Positions 1-8,481 of a stretch of 64,000 nt of DNA are shown here, piece by piece (position 1 is the first letter of the stretch; each line of letters starts with the position of its first letter). The position numbers and the translations under genes were made by a program. Source of the stretch: Candidatus Bathyarchaeota archaeon A05DMB-2 (GTDB lineage Archaea; Thermoproteota; Bathyarchaeia; Bathyarchaeales; Bathycorpusculaceae). Under the pieces are notes generated by a model. That model saw only the letters and a list, made by a program, of their open reading frames with translations. It did no database searches and was not told the DNA's origin. The stretch covers positions 1 to 64,000 of the forward strand of contig JAAKEZ010000002.1 of assembly GCA_018475625.1 (NCBI GenBank). The letters run 5' to 3'.

Positions 1-2137
1 GACTGGAACCTTGAGGAATGGCGGCCATAGGTGCCTCCACAGTCATAGCGCTTGGACCTTTGCCTACAGTGTAGATTTTCATGTCGTAGCAGTTGAGGAA
101 CACAAAGAAGCCGTCTGCAACAATGTCGCTTTGGCCGACGTACATGCCTGTACCCCAGCCCATCAAAGTCCAGAGTTCTTTCCCGGTGTAAGCATCAATG
201 CAGCGGTATCGCGCATCCTTGTAGAAGGGCGAGTCTGGAGAGTGTTCAGTAGTGCCTAAGTAGACTTTTCCGTCGGCAATAACATCTACGAAGATGGGGT
301 AATGACCCCACGCTGTCTCAAGACCAGCATAAGTGCTATTGCCAGGGCCACCATTACCGTAAGTCCACACCAAGTCTCCAGTAGTCAGGTTATAGCAGTG
401 AAGTACTCCATCAAAGCCAGAACGGTAGAGATTGCCGTAAGCAGCTAGGGTAGTGCTCCTCATAGTATCCCATGCGGCATCGGCAGGTACTATGCTCCAC
501 ACTTGCTTCCCATTGGCAAGACTGAAAGCAGTAAGTCGCAGGGTTTCTTTATCCTCCATGACGAATACGCCAGCTTCTTCACTGATTGCCATGATTTTCC
601 TTGTGCAATTGTTTGGTGCTGGTGGATAATAGTCGCTCCACAAGATGGTCCCTATGTTACCTGGCTTCAGACTTATGGCGGTTATGTTCACTCCTGTCCC
701 TTGTTCCCTAGGGCTCCCGAAGGTGCCTTGAGTGAGAAGCAGTATGTTGTTAAAAATAACGTGCCTGTTGATGCTCCATGAGCCAGAACCCACCGTTGGT
801 ATCGTTACGTTCCAGTCGTAGGCTGGCGTTGTCACTGACGCATACCCCTGTGCTGTTCTAACAGCGTTAGACACCCACATAGAACCGTTCCAGTACATGT
901 TAGTTGGCCGCGCCGGAGTAATTGGACAGTTAGCAGGTATATTCCCTGACGTCTCCGTTGTAATTACTTTTGATAGGTTCCACTGAGCTAACCACTTGCC
1001 TGTCGAGTCCCATACGTACCTCAGAACTTCTCCTTGTGGCCCAGCAACCGCTATGCCAGTAGGAACATTAGTTAGGTTAAGGCCGGATAGTCTTCCCGTC
1101 CTCGGATCATATGCTCTCGCATAGTTGATTGTGAATAGCCAGCCGTTTGGAATAACTCCGTGTTGATTCATCATGTCGTAAGAGTAAAGGTAGCCGTACA
1201 CTGGTTTTCCTGCGTCTGTAACGTTCTGTCGCCATAGTTCTTCTCCAGTGCGTAGGTCAACACAAACGTAGTCGCCGCCAGAACCAGAATTACCCCAAGG
1301 TTCTTGATAGTAAAGCCTTCCGTTCATAACCATAGCTTCAGTGAATCGGACATTGTATGAGCCGCCCATGTAGTAAGTTTTGCCTGAAACATCGTATAGA
1401 CTTCCGCCGACAACACCGCCATCCTGAATAGATTTTGACCACATGATGTGCGCGCTGTTAGGTGCAATACCGTCTGGTTGGAATCTGCCATAACCACCTT
1501 GGGTATCACAAGCAGAAACCGCTCCCTGAGTGCCACTGTCGCCAATGCGAATGAATGGGGGATTCAGCCAGTTTGACGAAATCGCATACCAATCCGTGTT
1601 CTGGCCCTCTATGGGGCGCGTCCAGTACTCAGTAGGCAACGGATAGCTAAGTACGGGCTGAGGTAATGGCTCTTCCTGTACAGTAAGCGTCTTTGATGCG
1701 CTGGCGGGTAGAAACATGTCGTTTTGGTATGTGCCACTCCAAGTGTAATTTTGTCCAGCGTAGTCGAACTTGAGCGTGTACGTGCCAACCTGATTAGGCG
1801 TGTAAGAATAATACTGTACACCAGTCGTGTCAGCGATGACCGCCCATTCCTTTACTTCTGTTTTTCCGTCAGGTGCTGTTACGGTAAGCTTGTAGCCAGT
1901 GCGTCGAATGTCATTAGTCGCGGCAGCACTTGGCAGAGGTGTGTCAACCCACATGTAAATCTTCACGGGTTGGCCTACTCCCACAGGGTCTGGTTGAGCA
2001 ACAATGTAGGCAAAGGAAGGGATGTTCCAAGGGGGGGTATGTGCAGTTGCGGTTTGCGTAACAACAGAAATGCTCATAGTTGCTATGAGAAACAACGCAA
2101 TCAACGAAATTTTATATTTTACTGTCGAAATTTTCAT
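1..2137 (-). CDS. Secreted PQQ-like beta-propeller protein (partial, C-terminus off window)
   Basis: The reading frame opens at an ATG preceded by AGGAGAGAGGG and runs unbroken to the left edge, so the C-terminus is missing. The first ~33 residues are a signal peptide (basic start, hydrophobic core, then TATAH). A region of about 120 residues with PDPVGVGQP and VGTYTLKFDY looks like an Ig-like N-terminal domain. It is followed by YPLPTEYWTRPI and repeated propeller blades such as RTGEELWRQNV and TTGDLVWTYG, typical of PQQ-type quinoprotein-like repeats. It is a paralogue of the proteins at 3489-5984 and 15264-17909. A cell-surface role, adhesive or enzymatic, is inferred; no catalytic residues can be assigned. 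A T/A-rich box near 2172-2180 is a plausible promoter. Confidence 0.85.
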   Translation of the reverse strand, partial: MKISTVKYKISLIALFLIATMSISVVTQTATAHTPPWNIPSFAYIVAQPDPVGVGQPVKIYMWVDTPLPSAAATNDIRRTGYKLTVTAPDGKTEVKEWAVIADTTGVQYYSYTPNQVGTYTLKFDYAGQNYTWSGTYQNDMFLPASASKTLTVQEEPLPQPVLSYPLPTEYWTRPIEGQNTDWYAISSNWLNPPFIRIGDSGTQGAVSACDTQGGYGRFQPDGIAPNSAHIMWSKSIQDGGVVGGSLYDVSGKTYYMGGSYNVRFTEAMVMNGRLYYQEPWGNSGSGGDYVCVDLRTGEELWRQNVTDAGKPVYGYLYSYDMMNQHGVIPNGWLFTINYARAYDPRTGRLSGLNLTNVPTGIAVAGPQGEVLRYVWDSTGKWLAQWNLSKVITTETSGNIPANCPITPARPTNMYWNGSMWVSNAVRTAQGYASVTTPAYDWNVTIPTVGSGSWSINRHVIFNNILLLTQGTFGSPREQGTGVNITAISLKPGNIGTILWSDYYPPAPNNCTRKIMAISEEAGVFVMEDKETLRLTAFSLANGKQVWSIVPADAAWDTMRSTTLAAYGNLYRSGFDGVLHCYNLTTGDLVWTYGNGGPGNSTYAGLETAWGHYPIFVDVIADGKVYLGTTEHSPDSPFYKDARYRCIDAYTGKELWTLMGWGTGMYVGQSDIVADGFFVFLNCYDMKIYTVGKGPSAMTVEAPMAAIPQGSS

Positions 2138-2250
2138 AGATCCCTCTCTCCTTTTAATTTTGTAAAGTTAATTTAAAAAACTGCTAATAAGACTTACTCA
2201 CCTATCGTGAATACCAAAAAAAAGGCATCTTTTTTGGGGATTGCAAGCAA

Positions 2251-2259
2251 ACTTAAATG
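2251..2259 (+). promoter_or_regulatory. Probable TATA box for the 7TM/winged-helix gene pair
   Basis: The sequence ACTTAAATG lies about 70 bases before the ATG at 2322, which fits an archaeal TATA element with a start site near 2281. The 2138-2321 gap also holds the divergent promoter of the propeller gene, and no other structure is evident there. Confidence 0.4.
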
Positions 2260-2321
2260 TTGGAATTTATCAATGAAGTTTAAGAAAAGACAGATAAAGA
2301 CAGAGCAGGACAGATAGCGTT

Positions 2322-3017
2322 ATGTCTATGTACCAAGAGATTCGGGTCACATACGAGGTCATTTCGACCATTCTATGTTTTATCCTCGTATGGTTTATGA
2401 TTAAACCGTATCTTTTTACAAGAGATCGTAGATATGTTGGCTTGCCTCTTGCATTTGGCTTGCTTGGCGCATCATACTTTTTTTCGGCTCTAATTTATAC
2501 CCAGCTTTCTTTTTTTCGTTGCGATATGTTATGGTTCCAACTGGTTGCAAGAACCTTTGCGTTTGTGTTTCTTGCGGTGACCTATTACTTTTCGAAGAAG
2601 CCCTTTAAAACTAGCTACCTTTTGTGGAATGTAACATTTAGTTTAATTGTTGTTGCCATTATAGCATCATTTTTAATGGTAATTTTCTCGCCCCAATTCG
2701 ATTTCCAAAGCTACCTAAACGCTTCGCCATATGTTCGCATTTTTATAATGATTTGTCTGATTTACATCATAATTCATGTACTAAAGAGTCATATGGAAAA
2801 TCCAGATTCAACAACATTATTGATTCCACTAGGCTACATACTGCTCGCAATAAGCCAATACTCACTGATAATTTGGGCCATCGATTCAAGTATGTTTGCA
2901 TTTTGGGGAGCCTTAGCCCTTCGCTGGTGGGGTCTTGCAATTTTTCTTTTCGTTACCTATTTGACGTTTTACAGAAAAGGAAAAAGGCAGAAAAATGAAA
3001 ATCTCACGCCGAGATAA
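2322..3017 (+). CDS. Seven-transmembrane protein of unknown function
   Basis: I do not recognise the family. The 231-residue protein has seven clear hydrophobic segments (approximately residues 10-30, 40-62, 70-90, 102-124, 134-155, 164-188 and 190-217), a short N-terminus and a basic C-terminal tail (FYRKGKRQK). There is no signal peptide or recognisable catalytic motif. The last 23 bases overlap the start of a winged-helix gene in another frame, so the two are almost certainly co-translated. Small 7TM proteins paired with a DNA-binding gene suggest a membrane sensor plus regulator; that role is inference. It lies between two divergent surface-protein genes. Confidence 0.75.
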   Translation: MSMYQEIRVTYEVISTILCFILVWFMIKPYLFTRDRRYVGLPLAFGLLGASYFFSALIYTQLSFFRCDMLWFQLVARTFAFVFLAVTYYFSKKPFKTSYLLWNVTFSLIVVAIIASFLMVIFSPQFDFQSYLNASPYVRIFIMICLIYIIIHVLKSHMENPDSTTLLIPLGYILLAISQYSLIIWAIDSSMFAFWGALALRWWGLAIFLFVTYLTFYRKGKRQKNENLTPR

Positions 3018-3270
3018 ACTCAAAATTTACGGTGACCTACTTTTAGTGCTTAACGATGAATCTAAAAATGGCAGAATAGTACTAACGCGAGTCCAAGTGA
3101 AAATTAATGTGCCTTTTGATCGACTGAAAAAATATATTTCTGAACTAAGAGAGTTAGGCTTAATTGAGGACGAGACTTCACTTAGACTGTCAGAAAAAGG
3201 GAAACAATATCTAAGAGATTATGGGAAGGTTCTTGATTTTATGAAGCGTATGGGCCTCGAATACCAATAG
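2995..3270 (+). CDS. Small winged helix-turn-helix DNA-binding protein
   Basis: This 91-residue protein resembles archaeal stand-alone winged-helix regulators of the ArnR1-like (HTH_45) type. Residues 1-25 form a basic first helix (SRRDKLKIYGDLL). The recognition-helix region is around FDRLKKYISELRELGLIE, with a wing near TSLRLSEKGKQYLRDYG. The ATG lies inside the end of the 7TM gene, 23 bases before that gene stops, implying translational coupling. A likely function is transcriptional control governed by the membrane partner, possibly of the neighbouring surface genes. No ligand domain is present. Confidence 0.8.
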   Translation: MKISRRDKLKIYGDLLLVLNDESKNGRIVLTRVQVKINVPFDRLKKYISELRELGLIEDETSLRLSEKGKQYLRDYGKVLDFMKRMGLEYQ

Positions 3271-3488
3271 AAGAGACGCGGCACCAACCCTGTACATAGA
3301 CAAAAGAAACATTTAAGGGTATGCTGAGGCTCTGTGTTCGCAAACTATGGGAGAATAGAGAATGACACGATGAAAGCTAAACATCGTGAGTTTTCTTTCC
3401 ACAGCCCTTTCAGCCCCCTGTTCTCCGTTGCCGATGATAGCCCACTAAAAAAGGGGGAAGTTGTTTTTGTTGGGGGTGTTGACGGGCG
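3271..3488. terminator. Convergent gap with T-rich terminator of the propeller gene
   Basis: The gap lies between the converging winged-helix gene and the propeller gene. On the minus strand a CCCCTTTTTTAGT tract (around 3447-3460) follows the propeller stop codon, which suits archaeal U-tract termination. A similar arrangement follows the paralogue at 15264. A plus-strand open frame here runs antisense into the propeller gene and is not credible. Confidence 0.45.
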
Positions 3489-5984
3489 TTACGGTCGCTT
3501 TCTCAGCAGCAACGCGAGCAAAGCAATAACAACCGCCATAGCGATGATCAAGCCCACCGACATCGGCAAGAAATACATCTCAGACATTAAGGCAGGCGTG
3601 GGTGTCGGTCCCGGAGTGGCTTCTGGCGCTGCGTCAACAGCAAAGGCGCTCACTGCATGTGAAGGATAGTAAGATTCGGAGCCAGCGAACGAGGCAATCA
3701 CTTTATACTTGCCCGGGATGTCAGGTGTCCACTGAAAACTGAAGAAGCCGTCAGCGTCGCTGATGGTTGAGCCTATGTCTCGGTAGTTGCCGTTCGAATC
3801 AAGCACACTTAAAGTGATTTGAACCCCGGTTGCGTTTGCTGGGCGTGGGAATTGCATATAGACGTATTGCATCCACTCGTCCATGCTTTCATCAGATACA
3901 ACAGGGACCCCCTCAGGGAAACGAACTGCCAAAGCGTAATCCGCTGTACCTGGAGACGTGTCAGTTACCGTGCCTTCAATCAGTACGCTGTTGCCATACA
4001 CCGAAACCTTAGGCGACACCGCGATTTTGATGGAACTTGGACCCCTGCCGATAGCATAAATTCGGTTGTCATATGTGCAGAACATAGCAATTGTGCTGTC
4101 TCCGATAATTGGATATCCGCCCCAGTGAGTCCCGCGTACGTTCAGTGACCATATTTCTTCACCAGTTGTCTCATTTAGACAGATGAATGGAGCGCCGCGT
4201 GGCATAGGCTGATTGACAGAGTGCTCCGCTACATGCAAGTAGATTTTTCCGTCCGCAACAAACGAAAGATAAAGAGGCCAATTTTCGCTCCACTGCATTT
4301 CCGTGTATTTTTGTTTAGCGTCATAGGTCCACAATAATTTGCCTGTTTTAGCATCGTAGCAGTGTATTCTTCCACCCATGCCGCCTGATATGACTCTGCC
4401 GTCACCAATGGATTTTGCACCACGCCTGTAGTTTGCAATCGTGAATAAATCAACGGGTGTTTGGGATTCAGTTGGACCCCATAGTTGTTGTCCGTTGTCG
4501 AGGCTTAGGGCGACAAGTTGTCTCGTTGACTTCAAGGCTACGATGAAAATGCCATCTTCTGAACTTGCACCGACAAAGGCGCTACCCATTTGTCCTGGCG
4601 GTGGATTCCAGGTTACATTAAACAGCAACTGCCCTTCTTGCCCTGGTTTAGTACTCAAGCACCAGAAAGTCTGCGAGTAGTCTCCACGGATTATGGCTAG
4701 ATGAGTATTCCAAGCGTCATCAGTCCCACCTATTATTCTGTCCTCAAGCGCTGAGAGAATTTGCCCTGGCAAGCCCAATGGAATGGTCTTGTTCCACTGA
4801 ATTCCTTTGGTGGCGTCCAATGTTTGTCCTTTGCGGCTCCTAATCCAACTTCCTACTTCTTGTCCACTCAGTTGAGATGTCACCACTAGGGTCGAGTTCC
4901 ACATGGACATCCAGCCACTGGCTGAGTTGACAGTGTATATCAGAAGCTCATTGTTAGGACCGTAGATGGGTGTTGTCCCTGAGGGAACATTAACCATCGC
5001 GTACTCGAAGCGTCCAGTTGCAGCGTCAAAAGCCTTCCATGTGCTGCCGGTCACTTGCCACAGATAGGGATAAGCACCTTGAGTGTTAAATGAGTTATAT
5101 TTCAATACTTGACCAAACGAAATCCTGGTGTTGTTCCAGTTTCTGGTCCAGAGCTCTTCACCTGTCTTCAGATTTATAGCAACAACTTCCTGATCGACAC
5201 GTGTGCCGCCATCTGCTTGGAACCTGTTGTAATAAAGCACTCCGCCGATTATTACTGCATCTAGGAAATAGCCTTCATATGCATCTCCCGGGAAGTAGCC
5301 TTCAACGCCAATATTTCCACCAGCTAATCCGCCGTGTGTTACTGATTTTGCCCATAGTATGTGACCGGACTCTGGTGCAAGAGCGTTATTTGAAACACGC
5401 CAATTATAATAAGGATAGTTGTTTAAGGCAGCGCCCCACAGCCAATCTCCTGTAATACTTGCCCATTCTCTGGCCTGTGCATTTATCGGACGAGTCCAAT
5501 ACTCAGTTGGAAGCGGAACTCCCGGATAATACTCACGTGGCTGCTCAGTAACGTTAAGAGCGCATTTTTCGCTGTCACTGGCTTCATACCATACATTAGC
5601 TTGTCCAGTCCAGTTGAACCATTGCGCGGGAAAATGCGTCTGCAGATAGTAAGTGCCTACCATAGAAGGCGTATATGTAGTGCCTGTTGACCCAGTCGAG
5701 TCAGTTCTGAACGGACCCAGAGTTTCAACGTCGCCATTAGGTTTCGTGACCGTCACTGTTAGACCCACCCAGCCATCAGTGTAGATGTTTAAGTAGTCCG
5801 AGATTCCCAGCCAGATTAACGTCTCTTGACCAACGCCCACAGGATTCGGAGTGGCTGTGCAAAAGGCATAGGTTTTCTTAGTGCGTAGAGGTACTTGTGC
5901 ATTAGTAGCTGGAAAAGCAACCAATGAAATAGCGAAAGTCAGCATCAAAAGCGCAGTTACCGCCATAGAAGCTAGTTTTCTCAT
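3489..5984 (-). CDS. Secreted, membrane-anchored PQQ-like beta-propeller protein
   Basis: An 831-residue surface protein. Residues 1-30 are a signal peptide ending FPATNAQ. Residues ~35-150 form an Ig-like domain (PNPVGVGQETLIWLG, TYYLQTHFP). The segment VPLPTEYWTRPINAQ leads into propeller blades with motifs such as KTGEELWTRNW, KTGKLLWTYDAK and TTGEEIWSLNV. Around residues 670-780 there is a second beta-sandwich (DADGFFSFQWTPDIPGKYKV), then a PTPTP linker and a C-terminal membrane helix ending LLLRKRP, so the protein is probably tethered to the outer face of the membrane. Several NxT/S sequons fit N-glycosylation by the AglB encoded at 58.3 kb. The substrate is unknown. The closest relative in the window is at 15264-17909. 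Confidence 0.88.
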   Translation of the reverse strand: MRKLASMAVTALLMLTFAISLVAFPATNAQVPLRTKKTYAFCTATPNPVGVGQETLIWLGISDYLNIYTDGWVGLTVTVTKPNGDVETLGPFRTDSTGSTGTTYTPSMVGTYYLQTHFPAQWFNWTGQANVWYEASDSEKCALNVTEQPREYYPGVPLPTEYWTRPINAQAREWASITGDWLWGAALNNYPYYNWRVSNNALAPESGHILWAKSVTHGGLAGGNIGVEGYFPGDAYEGYFLDAVIIGGVLYYNRFQADGGTRVDQEVVAINLKTGEELWTRNWNNTRISFGQVLKYNSFNTQGAYPYLWQVTGSTWKAFDAATGRFEYAMVNVPSGTTPIYGPNNELLIYTVNSASGWMSMWNSTLVVTSQLSGQEVGSWIRSRKGQTLDATKGIQWNKTIPLGLPGQILSALEDRIIGGTDDAWNTHLAIIRGDYSQTFWCLSTKPGQEGQLLFNVTWNPPPGQMGSAFVGASSEDGIFIVALKSTRQLVALSLDNGQQLWGPTESQTPVDLFTIANYRRGAKSIGDGRVISGGMGGRIHCYDAKTGKLLWTYDAKQKYTEMQWSENWPLYLSFVADGKIYLHVAEHSVNQPMPRGAPFICLNETTGEEIWSLNVRGTHWGGYPIIGDSTIAMFCTYDNRIYAIGRGPSSIKIAVSPKVSVYGNSVLIEGTVTDTSPGTADYALAVRFPEGVPVVSDESMDEWMQYVYMQFPRPANATGVQITLSVLDSNGNYRDIGSTISDADGFFSFQWTPDIPGKYKVIASFAGSESYYPSHAVSAFAVDAAPEATPGPTPTPALMSEMYFLPMSVGLIIAMAVVIALLALLLRKRP

Positions 5985-6009
5985 CTCCTACTTTTCTCCC
6001 TAAATTTCA

Positions 6010-6059
6010 GTACACGTTCTTGTGTACAGCTTATGCTGTGCAATCATGCTGTATATAAA
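6010..6059 (-). promoter_or_regulatory. TATA box and start-site inverted repeat for the propeller gene
   Basis: Read on the minus strand, TTTTATATAC (about 6051-6060) is a good TATA box that places transcription start near 6030. Just downstream, GTACAC (6010-6015) and GTGTAC (6022-6027) form a 6-bp inverted repeat with a 6-base spacer, close to the predicted start. That is a typical place for a repressor operator. The repeat is visible; the regulatory role is inferred. Confidence 0.45.
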
Positions 6060-6103
6060 ATTTTCATCTGTAAAACAAGCGAATTAAGCTTCCCCTCAAT
6101 CCA

Positions 6104-6237
6104 CTTCACCTCTTCATAAGGTTGAGAAGTAGAGGGAAGTGAAGGTGTAGCGTGGAAAATGGCTGAATCAGCAGCAGAAGAAATGATGAAAAGCGTGATT
6201 TTCTAAGAAAAGCCACTCAACTATATACATGATTTGT
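6104..6237. other. Gap after the ribosomal operon with an imperfect inverted repeat
   Basis: CTTCAC (6104-6109) and GTGAAG (6139-6144) bracket an imperfect, purine/pyrimidine-biased stem, and a minus-strand T-rich stretch follows the uL30 stop. It may serve 3' end formation of the ribosomal protein operon. No gene is evident between 5985 and 6237. Confidence 0.3.
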
Positions 6238-6726
6238 CTAAACCATGCGTTTTATGAGGTCATTTATGGCTTCGCCTCGGTACCCAGCCTCGCCGCCTGC
6301 ACGAAAGTTCTTCTTTGTCTTACCCTTAAAGCCTTTGCTGGGCGGGTGCAGCCTGAAAATCGGATGGATATCCGGCAGTTTCTGGTGCTCCACCTTGCAT
6401 GTTGCCACAGCCTCCGCAAGCTCGCTCAGTGACTTGTAGCCGATTTTCTGCGCGTACTCATCTGAAAGTTTCTTGTCGCCTGCAAGCCTTCCACGTTTCT
6501 GCAGCATCAACGCCACCGTTTCCTTCGACACCTCGCCCCAAGTGACGTAACTTTGCACACGCATGAGCATGCCCTTGAACGCTGGGCGGTCGTCAATTAG
6601 CACTGCATGGTTGGTTCGGGTTAAATGAAGCATCTTGAGGGTTTCGTTGGCTTCACGCTGCGCGCTTATGGCGCCTCGAATCTTGACCGCAGCGATGCAT
6701 CTGCGCATTTCAGTCTTCTGAGCCAT
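6238..6726 (-). CDS. rpl30: 50S ribosomal protein uL30
   Basis: The 162-residue archaeal-type uL30 is a large-subunit protein, recognised by the N-terminal RGAISAQREANETLKMLHLTR core and the archaeal C-terminal extension ending in HPIFRLHPPSKGFKGKTK. An in-frame ATG at 6744 overlaps the uS5 gene. The ATG at 6726 is preferred because a GGTGAGGTGAAG ribosome-binding sequence lies just before it. It is the last gene of the operon. In many archaea uL15 and secY follow here; they do not, so the operon has been cut at this end. Confidence 0.93.
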   Translation of the reverse strand: MAQKTEMRRCIAAVKIRGAISAQREANETLKMLHLTRTNHAVLIDDRPAFKGMLMRVQSYVTWGEVSKETVALMLQKRGRLAGDKKLSDEYAQKIGYKSLSELAEAVATCKVEHQKLPDIHPIFRLHPPSKGFKGKTKKNFRAGGEAGYRGEAINDLIKRMV

Positions 6727-6731
6727 CCTCT

Positions 6732-7379
6732 TCACCTCACCCAATCCGCTTGAGTAACAAGGCTGTAAGTCTTCTTCAACGCGTCAAAAACCGCGCATGC
6801 GTAAGACGGAACAGTCCTCGTGGAGCCGTAGCTGCGCATCCAAAGGTCCTTCACACCCGCCAAGCCCAGAATGACTTTGGAAACTTCGCTCGCCACCAAA
6901 CCTAAGCCTCTTGGACCTGGAACGATGACCACTCGCACACCGCCGCATTTTCCTTCAATCATAAACGGCACAGAATGCGGCTTTCCACAACCGCACTCCC
7001 AGCTTCCGCATCCGCGTTTAACAGGAACAATGTTCAACCGTGCAGCCACCGCGGCTTTCTCGATGGCGTTCCTGACCTGGCTTGCCTTGCCGGAGCCTAA
7101 GCCTATGTAGCCGTCCCTGTTGCCGACGGCCACAATTGCTTTGAAACGCGATTTTTCGCCCGCGTCTGTCTGCTTCTGAACTAGGTTAACGTTAATCACT
7201 TCCTCTTGGAGGTCGGGAAGTAGCGCGTCCACAATCTGAGATTCAGAAATCTTTAAGCCACTTAAGAAAACCTCGTCCATAGAAGTAATTTTGCCTTCCT
7301 GAATCATCTTGCCCAAACGCGTCTTGGGAACCCATCCCTCCAGATTCGCCGTTTCCCTTTCTCTATATTCGCTACTCAT
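6732..7379 (-). CDS. rps5: 30S ribosomal protein uS5
   Basis: 215 residues, the normal archaeal length. The N-terminal double-stranded-RNA-binding S5 domain lies around residues 60-125 (FKAIVAVGNRDGYIGLGSGKA), and the C-terminal S5 fold around 135-200 (VVIVPGPRGLGLVASEVSKVILGLAG). uS5 sits at the decoding fidelity region of the small subunit. A VKRGCGSWECGCG stretch carries three cysteines, a feature of archaeal uS5. The gene overlaps the end of uL18 by 4 bases, showing translational coupling. Confidence 0.96.
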   Translation of the reverse strand: MSSEYRERETANLEGWVPKTRLGKMIQEGKITSMDEVFLSGLKISESQIVDALLPDLQEEVINVNLVQKQTDAGEKSRFKAIVAVGNRDGYIGLGSGKASQVRNAIEKAAVAARLNIVPVKRGCGSWECGCGKPHSVPFMIEGKCGGVRVVIVPGPRGLGLVASEVSKVILGLAGVKDLWMRSYGSTRTVPSYACAVFDALKKTYSLVTQADWVR

Positions 7380-8026
7380 GCTTTCTTAGCCCTCTTCTTC
7401 ACAGCTTTTTTAGCAGTCTTTTTCTCATCCATCTTGGCTCCCTGCTTGAAAGAATCAATGATGCCAGCTTTCACCTTCGCGAAATGCTCAGGAAGCTTTT
7501 CAGGAGCCAACTTCTGCTCTAAGTACTTTGAGAACTTCGCGGCATACACCTCCGAGCCGGAACCCAAGCTTTTGGCGTACTTGGCTATATGCTCACCCTT
7601 TAGCCGCTCCTTAACAATCTTCTCCTCATCGTGTGGCACCTCAACTCCAGCATCCAGCACCCCGCTTAAGGCAGCGAAAATTCTTGAGCCGCGTGAGGGA
7701 GCCGCCAAACCAATATCCAAGTTCGCAGCTTCCACGCCCTTCGCTTTAGCCTTCAGCCCACAAAGAAGACCAGTCAGATATGCCGCTGGCACGTTGCCCA
7801 GAGGAGCTTGCCAGCCGAACTTCCTCAGCTCCCGGCTGTGTGCAGAGGCTAAAACCTCGTCGCCAAGCGGCTTCGCTGCGATAATCTGCGCTACAAAGTT
7901 CTTGATGGTGCTTCGGGCGACAAGCCGCGGTTTTCCGTAAAGAACCAAGGCTTTCCGTGCTCTATAGTCGGTTTTTCCTTTTCTTCTCCGCCTAGGCGCA
8001 ACCCGATACCTGGAACCGCGTGCCAT
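7376..8026 (-). CDS. rpl18: 50S ribosomal protein uL18 with Lys-rich tail
   Basis: 216 residues; uL18 binds 5S rRNA in the central protuberance. The family start MARGSRYRVAPRRRRKGKTDYRARKA is clear. The ATG at 8026 shares one base with the eL19 stop codon and is preceded by GGAGG, so it is chosen over an upstream in-frame ATG at 8041. The last ~20 residues (DEKKTAKKAVKKRAKKA) are a lysine-rich tail not needed for the fold, one of several such tails in this operon. Confidence 0.95.
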   Translation of the reverse strand: MARGSRYRVAPRRRRKGKTDYRARKALVLYGKPRLVARSTIKNFVAQIIAAKPLGDEVLASAHSRELRKFGWQAPLGNVPAAYLTGLLCGLKAKAKGVEAANLDIGLAAPSRGSRIFAALSGVLDAGVEVPHDEEKIVKERLKGEHIAKYAKSLGSGSEVYAAKFSKYLEQKLAPEKLPEHFAKVKAGIIDSFKQGAKMDEKKTAKKAVKKRAKKA

Positions 8027-8481
8027 TAACGTTTCCTCCATAAATCGTGAGCCTTCAGGTAACGCTCTAAATCCGCAACCGACCCAAACCTTCCGCTACT
8101 CGCCATCTTGTAAAGCTGCCTGTAATTCGCTTCCGTAACAACACGATTCGCCTTCAACTCCCGAAGCCTCTTCCTCAAAGAGCGAATCTTCATCATCCAC
8201 GCTTCTTTCTTGGAAATTTTCGCTTTCCCACTTCCAGTCACGCTGCCCGGACCCTTGCGGAGACCACGGCGCTTCTTCTCCCGAACCGTCTTCGCACGAG
8301 ACCGGCTTACGCCTTTTTCAGGCAGGGATATGATGACTTTTTCGTGAATAAGCTTCTTTATCTCTTCTCGAGTTATAGCTGATTCAACATCATCCATGCG
8401 TTCAGGGTCAATCCAAACCCTGTTCTGCCCCACTTTCAATATCTGAGCGGCTAAACGCCTTTGACTGCTAAGGTTCGTCAT
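8026..8481 (-). CDS. rpl19e: 50S ribosomal protein eL19
   Basis: 151 residues, the usual length for this archaeal/eukaryotic-specific large-subunit protein. Recognised from NLSSQRRLAAQILKVGQNRV at the start, the basic EKKRRGLRKGPGSVTGS segment that follows a long rRNA-contacting helix, and the RYLKAHDLWRKR end. It overlaps eL32 by 4 bases and uL18 by one, consistent with a tightly coupled operon. Confidence 0.96.
   Translation of the reverse strand: MTNLSSQRRLAAQILKVGQNRVWIDPERMDDVESAITREEIKKLIHEKVIISLPEKGVSRSRAKTVREKKRRGLRKGPGSVTGSGKAKISKKEAWMMKIRSLRKRLRELKANRVVTEANYRQLYKMASSGRFGSVADLERYLKAHDLWRKR

Noticed and set aside
3334-3669. Plus-strand frame overlapping the end of the propeller gene
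   Set aside because: About half of it is antisense to the propeller C-terminus and the rest is terminator region; no family resemblance.
6183-6189. ATGATGA resembling a box C of a C/D guide RNA
   Set aside because: No box D (CTGA) at suitable spacing downstream and no second C'/D' pair.
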